Of a stretch of 64,000 nucleotides of DNA, positions 58,411 through 64,000 are shown piece after piece. The position numbers and the translations under genes are program-made. The notes beneath the pieces were generated by a model, which searched no databases, had not been told where the DNA came from, and saw only the letters and a list, made by a program, of their open reading frames with translations. The first letter of the stretch is position 1. Each line of letters opens with the position of its first letter. Source of the stretch: Wolfiporia cocos (lineage: Eukaryota; Basidiomycota; Agaricomycetes; Polyporales; Phaeolaceae); assembly GCA_029448655.1 (NCBI GenBank), contig JACCLO010000011.1, positions 2,480,001 through 2,544,000 on the forward strand. Reading direction: 5' to 3'.

Positions 58411-59358
58411 TTGAGCAATGAATGTAGAGATGATCCGCCTAGTCCAATATTTGTAGATAGCCATGTTGACATATAAATGAAGTGGAACAGAGTGATAGGC
58501 ACCATTTCATCGTCCTATTGTTTGCTTCGGTTCTGCGAAAGGGTATTCAGCCTCACGTAAGACGATTTACCATGACAAGCTCTATAGCACATTGTGACAA
58601 TTTGTATCTGTTGACGATAAGAGCTCGAGATCGAGATGTAGTTCACTGCTTGCAGAATGAGAACCCGAATCTTCAGATTGCCGCAACATTGCTGCGAACG
58701 ATACCGGCGCGGTATTATGCTTGCAGATATTCTAAGTCCCGTCAGATAGACAGAATATCAGGAAACATTGAATCGTTGCACCGCGTAGCTACAGCTGTAT
58801 ACCTCGGCAGATGCTCTATGTCGCTATGTAGAATATCATTAATGCAATTGACAACAAATGGAATCGCTCTATGGCACTGGTGTACCCTCAATCGCAATAG
58901 CCAGCAATAGGCAAATCGACATGGCCGCTGCGCTTACACGCCATCATCAGCAAGGCCATCGATGTGAACTCCACATTACAACCCATATTTACCTTGGACA
59001 TTTGGCTACATTCATGTCGTCCCTCAGAGTCTAATGCCGATAATATTAGCGCCCACATATCCACTGTCAGCGAACAGACTAAAGTAATCGATTGAACGCA
59101 GGATGTTGTCCATGCAGCCTGATCAAGCAAAAGACTGTGAAGGCGCACCAATGAACGGCATCTTTTGCTACTGGCGACCCGTCACCCACAGGGTGGAGTG
59201 GGTTCCAGGATATTTTGCCTCATCGAGTTCCTGGTTCTGCGTAATATACTGATGACCGAGGCGCTCGCTGATGTAACCCAAGCCAATGTCATAGACGGAC
59301 AGTACAAACATTCCCCTTTGGTAGCGGGCGTAGCTTGCAAAGCACATCCCAGCACGAG
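58411..59358. other. GST array spacer 3
   Basis: No gene. It repeats parts of spacer 2, including a near-identical block around 58640-58800, followed by single-copy sequence. Confidence 0.5.
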
Positions 59359-60108
59359 ATGGCTTTGACTGAGGTCATCACCCTGTACGACATTCCGGGC
59401 GAGGTCGAGGGCAAAACCTGGTCAGCTAATACGTGGAAGGCGAGGTTCGCGGTGCACCTGGTGTTTGGCCGACAAATGTACTGATAAGGGCCATGTCGCA
59501 TCAGGTTCGCGCTTAGCTACAAGGGCCTGGCCTACCAGACTGTCTGGATTGAGTATTCCGATATCGAGGGAGTGTGCAAGAGCATCAGTGCCATGCCTAC
59601 CCGTAGCAAGCCAGACGGTTCGGGTCCCCTCTACACCCCCCCTACAATTTACGACCCGCAAACGAAGTAAGCAGTCTCAGAATCCGCAACGATTGTGCGC
59701 TACCTCGATAGGACGTACCCCGACATGCCCAGACTGATCCCTGCGGAGGCTGACGCACTCTATGCAGCATTCGAGGAGGCATTCACCCAGAGCGTTATGA
59801 TGAAGATGATCCCACTTACGGCGGTGCCGACGTATAAGGTCTTACATCCATCGAGCGCAGCCTACTTCGCACGAGCAAAGGAGCTGGAGACAGGGCTGCA
59901 GATCCAGGAGTTCTCGCCGGATGGAGCGATACGTGAGAGGCAGCTTCAAGAGGCGTTTGCGAAGATAAGCCAGTGGATGTCGATGGATGGGACGGAGAGG
60001 CAATTCTTCATGGGGGACAAGACCTGCTACGCGGACATTACATGGGACGGAGGGAGGTGGGGACGATTCATGGAGTACTTCGAGCAGTACGCCATGGTAG
60101 ATGCTTAG
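59359..60108 (+). pseudogene. glutathione transferase, copy 4, broken
   Basis: The ORF starts MALTEVITLYDIP and keeps WSANTWKAR. After an intron of about 60 nt it continues FALSYKGLAYQTVWIEY, but an in-frame TAA (about 59668-59670) interrupts it just before AVSES, where the intact copies read TVVSES. Downstream the frame continues to GRWGRFMEYFEQYAMVDA. It lacks about 24 residues present in the others between CYADI and WDGG (the SIAGWLIWIK region), an in-frame deletion. It is the most divergent member of the array. It is called a pseudogene because of the stop and the deletion. A short non-canonical intron over the stop cannot be wholly excluded. Confidence 0.75.
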
Positions 60109-60252
60109 ACTGTAATCCTATCTGAGCGGAGAAGCACATAATCCGCAGTTCGCAAGTAACCGGACAGCATGTCAGATGACGTGCGCCAGAGGATGATGAC
60201 CATGAGGGCTTCCCGAGTATCAGCCAATGCAGCATTCAGTTGCGACTGCGCC

Positions 60253-60288
60253 GCTGCGCAACAGGCTGCGCAACAGGCTGCGCAACAG
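60253..60288. repeat. perfect 12-bp repeat, three units
   Basis: The unit gctgcgcaacag occurs three times in tandem, just upstream of the GNAT gene's more likely start codon. In frame it would encode Ala-Ala-Gln-Gln repeats if the longer ORF from 60169 were translated. Confidence 0.9.
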
Positions 60289-60372
60289 ACAACAGATATA
60301 GCAGAGACAAAGGGCATGCTACATCTTGGATCAAGAGGCCTTCATACAGCAGCAAGCGAGGTCAGAATCGCC

Positions 60373-61005
60373 ATGATCATAGACACCTCCCCAGAGACCT
60401 CAGGGGACCACACGGAGCCCTCGTCAGAGGTACCCGTAATACGTTACGCGACGCCGGCCGACATCGAGGAGCTCGCGCCTCTATTCCTCGCATCCGTGGA
60501 TACGTCACTCTCAGATATCACGTTCTCCGCCCGCCCGGGGTATGAGCTAGCCAAGATCTGCACGCACCTTGAAACGAGGCTCTTTCCCGCCCCCGCCATC
60601 CGCACGTTCTGCCTTGAGCTCCCCTCATCCCCGAGGATCATCGGATACGCTAGCGTCAAACCGAAGTCAACAGTGAAGGGCCTCGGCGACACGCCGGAGC
60701 TCGACATGCTCTTTGTCAAAGTGGGGATGGCAGGCAGAGGGTACGGAGGGCTGCTGATGGAGCACGTGCAGAGGGAATGTCGGGAGACTGGATTGGGTGT
60801 CCACGTATTCAAGAGGAACGAGCGCGCACTGCGGTTCTATCACAAGTGGGGGTTCGCGATCGTCGTGGAGGAGGAGATGAACATTGGGGAAGGAAACGTG
60901 GAGCAAGTCTATGGTAAGATAGACCCAAGTCATACTCAATCACGTCACATGACCAAAATCTGTCACGCCGAGGCAAGTTTGACAGAGTGGGCAACTTGCA
61001 TTTGA
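60373..61005 (+). CDS. GNAT-family N-acetyltransferase
   Basis: The predicted protein of 210 aa begins MIIDTSPETSG and has the GNAT order: VIRYATPADIEELAPLFLAS (first strand and helix), DMLFVKVGMAGRGYGGLL (motif A with the acetyl-CoA pyrophosphate loop GMAGRGYGG), then VHVFKRNERALRFYHKWGF (motif B, with the characteristic ALRFYxKxGF). It transfers an acetyl group from acetyl-CoA to an unknown amine or small molecule. The frame stays open upstream to an ATG at 60169 through an Ala/Gln repeat. I prefer 60373 because the domain starts soon after it and the upstream part is low-complexity. No intron is needed, although a GTAAGA donor-like sequence lies near the 3' end (about 60915). Confidence 0.85.
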   Translation: MIIDTSPETSGDHTEPSSEVPVIRYATPADIEELAPLFLASVDTSLSDITFSARPGYELAKICTHLETRLFPAPAIRTFCLELPSSPRIIGYASVKPKSTVKGLGDTPELDMLFVKVGMAGRGYGGLLMEHVQRECRETGLGVHVFKRNERALRFYHKWGFAIVVEEEMNIGEGNVEQVYGKIDPSHTQSRHMTKICHAEASLTEWATCI

Positions 61006-61033
61006 CATAACAATGGTCAAAGACCATTTGAGT

Positions 61034-61096
61034 AAAATCTAAAACCTGAGATCTCTTGCAAACACAAAGGTTGAGGATTCTCAGGTTTTCGATTTT
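61034..61096. repeat. 18-bp inverted repeat, possible 3'-flank hairpin
   Basis: Arms 61034-61051 and 61079-61096 pair over 18 bp with one mismatch and a 27-nt loop. The hairpin begins 29 nt after the GNAT stop codon, so it would probably form in that mRNA's 3' UTR, or it may be a tiny foldback element. Confidence 0.75.
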
Positions 61097-63032
61097 TGAT
61101 AAAGTGCATCAGTCCCTTCTTATGTGGCTATTTATGTGGCCGATCCGTCGAATTAGTCAGCATCGCACAATTTAGGAGGATGACATTATCCATCGAATAT
61201 ATGCCCAGACATACAGGTTGTGTCTTCCAACATGTAGTCTGGAGAGACCATTGCTAAGAGCATACAATCCACAAAGCGAACATTCAAAGGTATGATATAC
61301 TGCCTCGTTATATTGTGAGTTAATTGTTGACGTTTACATAAATTCTATATGCGTTCGCAGATGTTTATGGATGCATACCGCAAGGGACTCTCTGGCTCCT
61401 AAGCAGCTTGGGCGGCGACCATGGTCGTAGAGTGACCCCAGAAGGTGTCTCGGCCAAGCTAGACAATGTAACATAGATTGAATCCTTTCATGCCCAGGAC
61501 AGCACGTGTACTCTGTTTTTGTAATTTACATATCATGTAATAGACAAGTCCTGATCATGCCGGATTAGTCTGCGGCACGTGGATGTCACGGTGTGACACC
61601 CCCTGGTTGAGTATGACTTGGGTCTATCTTATGCGGTGGGCTCCCACGTGACCGCGTTCACCATACACCATACTTATGTAAGCCTGCCTGTCAAATACCT
61701 CGTGGTCGACGTCGACTTGACCCACCCTGACCCACCCCCAAAGCCAGTTTCGACCAACAGACGCCCATATGCACGTGATGTGCTTGATGACGACAGTCCG
61801 ACTCCCAGTGAGCGCATACATAGCATTTTATTATCACTAGATTTCTTTGAGAAATGTTGCTATGCCCATATGTTTTATTCAGAATCCTTGCTTGCTTATG
61901 GTATTATTCCTTCTCCAGGGCGAAGACTTGATCATTTAGTGCGCGGCATGCAAGCGCCCACACGTTGGCGCTTAATGCGCCACACCGCGACGCCGATCAC
62001 AGCTGTGCACCAGCTTCCCTGCAAAGATCACCGCCTGTTTCGCGTACCGTCTGGCGCAATGAGCGGACCAACGCGTACGGATACGCGTAGGTCGCTCAGA
62101 TACGACGCCCTACCGTCGTGTCCCCCCGCCTCGATCCGCTGTCACCTCCCTCACCGAATGTGCCGGTCAAGCGGCTACGCTTCTAGTGTATGAACTGCTT
62201 GCACGCTTTGTCAGTTTGGACATTCCGCCCACCCACCCCATAGTGTTGGGTGTGAAAATGAGTGCGCTAGATAGCGTACGAAGAAGCTCAGCGTTGGCAC
62301 TCCTAACGGGAGACAGCGTCTGAGGTGGGCGACGAGTGACAGCGCATACATATAGTGTTGCTATGCAGAATCAAAAGCCCCAAACTACCAAATAACCAAT
62401 GTATGAACTTATATGAACCGTTAACCGGCGCTGTGTTCAGTATCGCGTTTTTCCATATAGTAAGGTATCATACTGGCGCCCAACGGCGCGTGGCGGGATT
62501 GCATGCTCCAGCATTGGGATTGCTACAATTTGAATGAACATGGTTGTAACCTTCAGTCACTTCCGACTTGACGCTGTTATGCCTAATGTCTTGTGGATAC
62601 AGCACTGTATGGTTCAAAAAATCAGTACCCCTCTTTCCGTAATTATTACGAATGTCAGTTGTGAAAATAGAGTGCATGAACGCATTCAGGCGAAGGTCAA
62701 GCGCCGATGCCAGTCGGCACTTCCTCGTCGACAAGGATGTTGCTCACAATGAGAAGATTCGATGCGCTGACTAGCTTCGCATGATATTCAATGATCCCGA
62801 GAAATCGTGTTGATCGTAATGCATCGAACCATATTTTGGTGGGATCTCTATATGCTGCTACCAAGAACAACCAAGATGCGGTGACTAGCACGAATAGCGT
62901 ATGTAGATGCGATATATGCGTAAGGAGCATGAGAGTCATTACCATAAGGGTCGTCGAATGGCATACAGATAGAAGCGATTGTCCATCCTCCATCAAATAT
63001 GAAGGGGCAATAATCCAGAAATCGAAAAATAA
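61097..63032. other. intergenic, no supported gene
   Basis: Several unassigned ORFs (for example 61618-62193 and 62697-62996 on the minus strand) show no domain. A candidate pair of imperfect terminal inverted repeats (61946-61975 and 62474-62506) could bound a roughly 560-bp non-autonomous element. Confidence 0.4.
61946..62506. mobile_element. candidate MITE-like element with imperfect terminal inverted repeats
   Basis: The left end begins gcatgcaagcgccc and the right end, read on the minus strand, begins gcatgcaatcccgcc. Similarity extends about 30 bp through a gttggcgc-type core. No clear target-site duplication was seen and there is no internal ORF of interest, so this is tentative. Confidence 0.25.
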
Positions 63033-64000
63033 CTATTTTCGCGCGTATCGGCTGGCTTGGCGGATACGCTCTCCATACGTCCAGAATATGTACGGCCTAT
63101 ACGGTAACATTAATGTCGGATGAACAAGGAGGAGGAGAAACGACGTACGCAGGACACCCGATGACGATGGCGACGCACGCGAGGATAGTATCGCCCTTGC
63201 CATACCCGAGCGCATTGTACATGGCTGGTGCAAAAAGCGGGAAGCCGAAGCCCGCGCACGAGCGGAGGAAGGTCACAGCGGCAAGGGCTACAATACGCGA
63301 TGTGTCAGCGACTGGTTAGAGAGGTTGAAAGAAGAGACATACCTGAGGCGGCGTGCAGAGTAAATGCATCGATCACGTACGTTTGGATGCACTGGAAGTT
63401 CAGGATCGTGCCCGCACCTACTAGCGCGATACCCTGATAGAAACACATCCGTCAGTGCTGTCTACATGATGGAAATGACACGCCGGACTTACAATGTCAG
63501 GCCCAATCCAATGCGTCTTCGCAGCCGCTGTCCAACCCGTTATGAGCAGCCCGATCGGCAGGACGATCGTTCCCGGCACCATGGACGCTGGGCATCTCTC
63601 GTTCAGGCCCTCAGTATCACTTCAATAAACGATGTAAACTTACGCAACCGGTACTCAGGCTTGCCCACGCCCCCGTTCCTCTTCGAGAAGTACTTGTATA
63701 TCCGGTCGAGCATGCGCGCGTTGATCTGCGACGCGCCCGTGAGGCCGACGCCGAGCGCGAAGTAGTTCAGCCCCGCGATGCCGACCGCCTGGCCGTACGT
63801 GTTCTCAAAGATGCCCGGAATCGTCGTCAGGAACACTAGACAAATCATCAGCATTTTAACACGAAGACAAGAAGGAAGTGACATACAGTATAGCGTGCCA
63901 TAGATGAAGGCCATGTACACGCCAAGCAGCTGGATAATGGGTTCTCGGAAGAACAGCTTGAATGGCCGGACGAGCGCTTTCGAGAAGATCTGCTTCCAGC
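63033..64000 (-). CDS. MFS drug/polyamine-type transporter, C-terminal half (runs off right edge)
   Basis: The minus-strand exons read, from the right edge: FREPIIQLLGVYMAFIYGTLY, VFLTTIPGIFENTYGQAVG, then FALGVGLTGASQINARMLDR, a positively charged loop, SMVPGTIVLPIGLLITGW, then GIALVGAGTILNFQCIQTYV and LRSCAGFGFPLFAPAMYNAL. The end is FWTYGERIRQASRYARK and a TAG (63033-63035). The order and sequences match the C-terminal six helices of DHA1-type multidrug/polyamine antiporters, including the conserved last motif Y-G-E-R-I-R. Introns of about 50-65 nt separate the exons. The N-terminal half, including motif A, lies outside the window. Confidence 0.9.

Noticed and set aside
61618..62193. 191-aa plus-strand ORF
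   Set aside because: No domain, mixed composition, and it overlaps the candidate inverted-repeat element.

Overview
The window is nuclear DNA of a filamentous basidiomycete, most likely an Agaricomycete and plausibly a wood-decay polypore. The evidence is dense spliceosomal introns of about 50-60 nt with GT..AG borders, the mushroom-restricted membrane families DUF6533 and DUF6534, a tandem array of fungal etherase/FuA-like glutathione transferases, and fungal versions of PRP6, NOP12, FEN1, a YEATS protein and an Ecl1-like zinc protein. For eight genes I assembled complete exon sets. Each sums to a multiple of three, which supports those models. I found no rRNA, convincing tRNA, CRISPR array or intact transposon.

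Layout: 1-9.5 kb holds an intact O-methyltransferase (OMT), a DUF6533 membrane protein and a decayed OMT copy. From about 9.5 to 17.6 kb and again from 20.1 to about 23 kb the DNA is very GC- and CpG-rich and appears gene-free, with scattered CCAAT boxes. The only gene in this island is an Ecl1-like zinc-site protein on the minus strand (18373-20141). 23-29 kb is gene-poor. 29.2-32.6 kb (-) is the splicing factor PRP6, followed by a third, broken OMT copy (-). 34-37.7 kb (-) carries a probably GPI-anchored aspartic protease and a small CsbD-like stress protein. 39.8-43.3 kb (-) carries a BRI3-like small membrane protein and a DUF6534 membrane protein. 43.6-47.2 kb (-) is a YEATS-domain protein with a C2H2-like finger. 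It is divergent from NOP12 (+, 47.4-49.6 kb), which converges on FEN1 (-, 49.7-51.5 kb). An NAD(P)-binding epimerase-like gene (-) follows. 53.8-60.1 kb (+) is a four-copy GST array with three intact copies and one broken. A GNAT acetyltransferase (+) and the 3' half of an MFS transporter (-) close the window.

Two functional themes are visible. Housekeeping nuclear genes (PRP6, YEATS, NOP12, FEN1) sit in compact arrangements with short shared intergenic regions. Accessory genes for small-molecule handling (OMT, GSTs, epimerase, GNAT, MFS) and fungal-specific membrane proteins show duplication, decay and gene conversion. The most unusual features are the GC-rich gene-free island around the Ecl1-like gene and the mosaic third GST copy.
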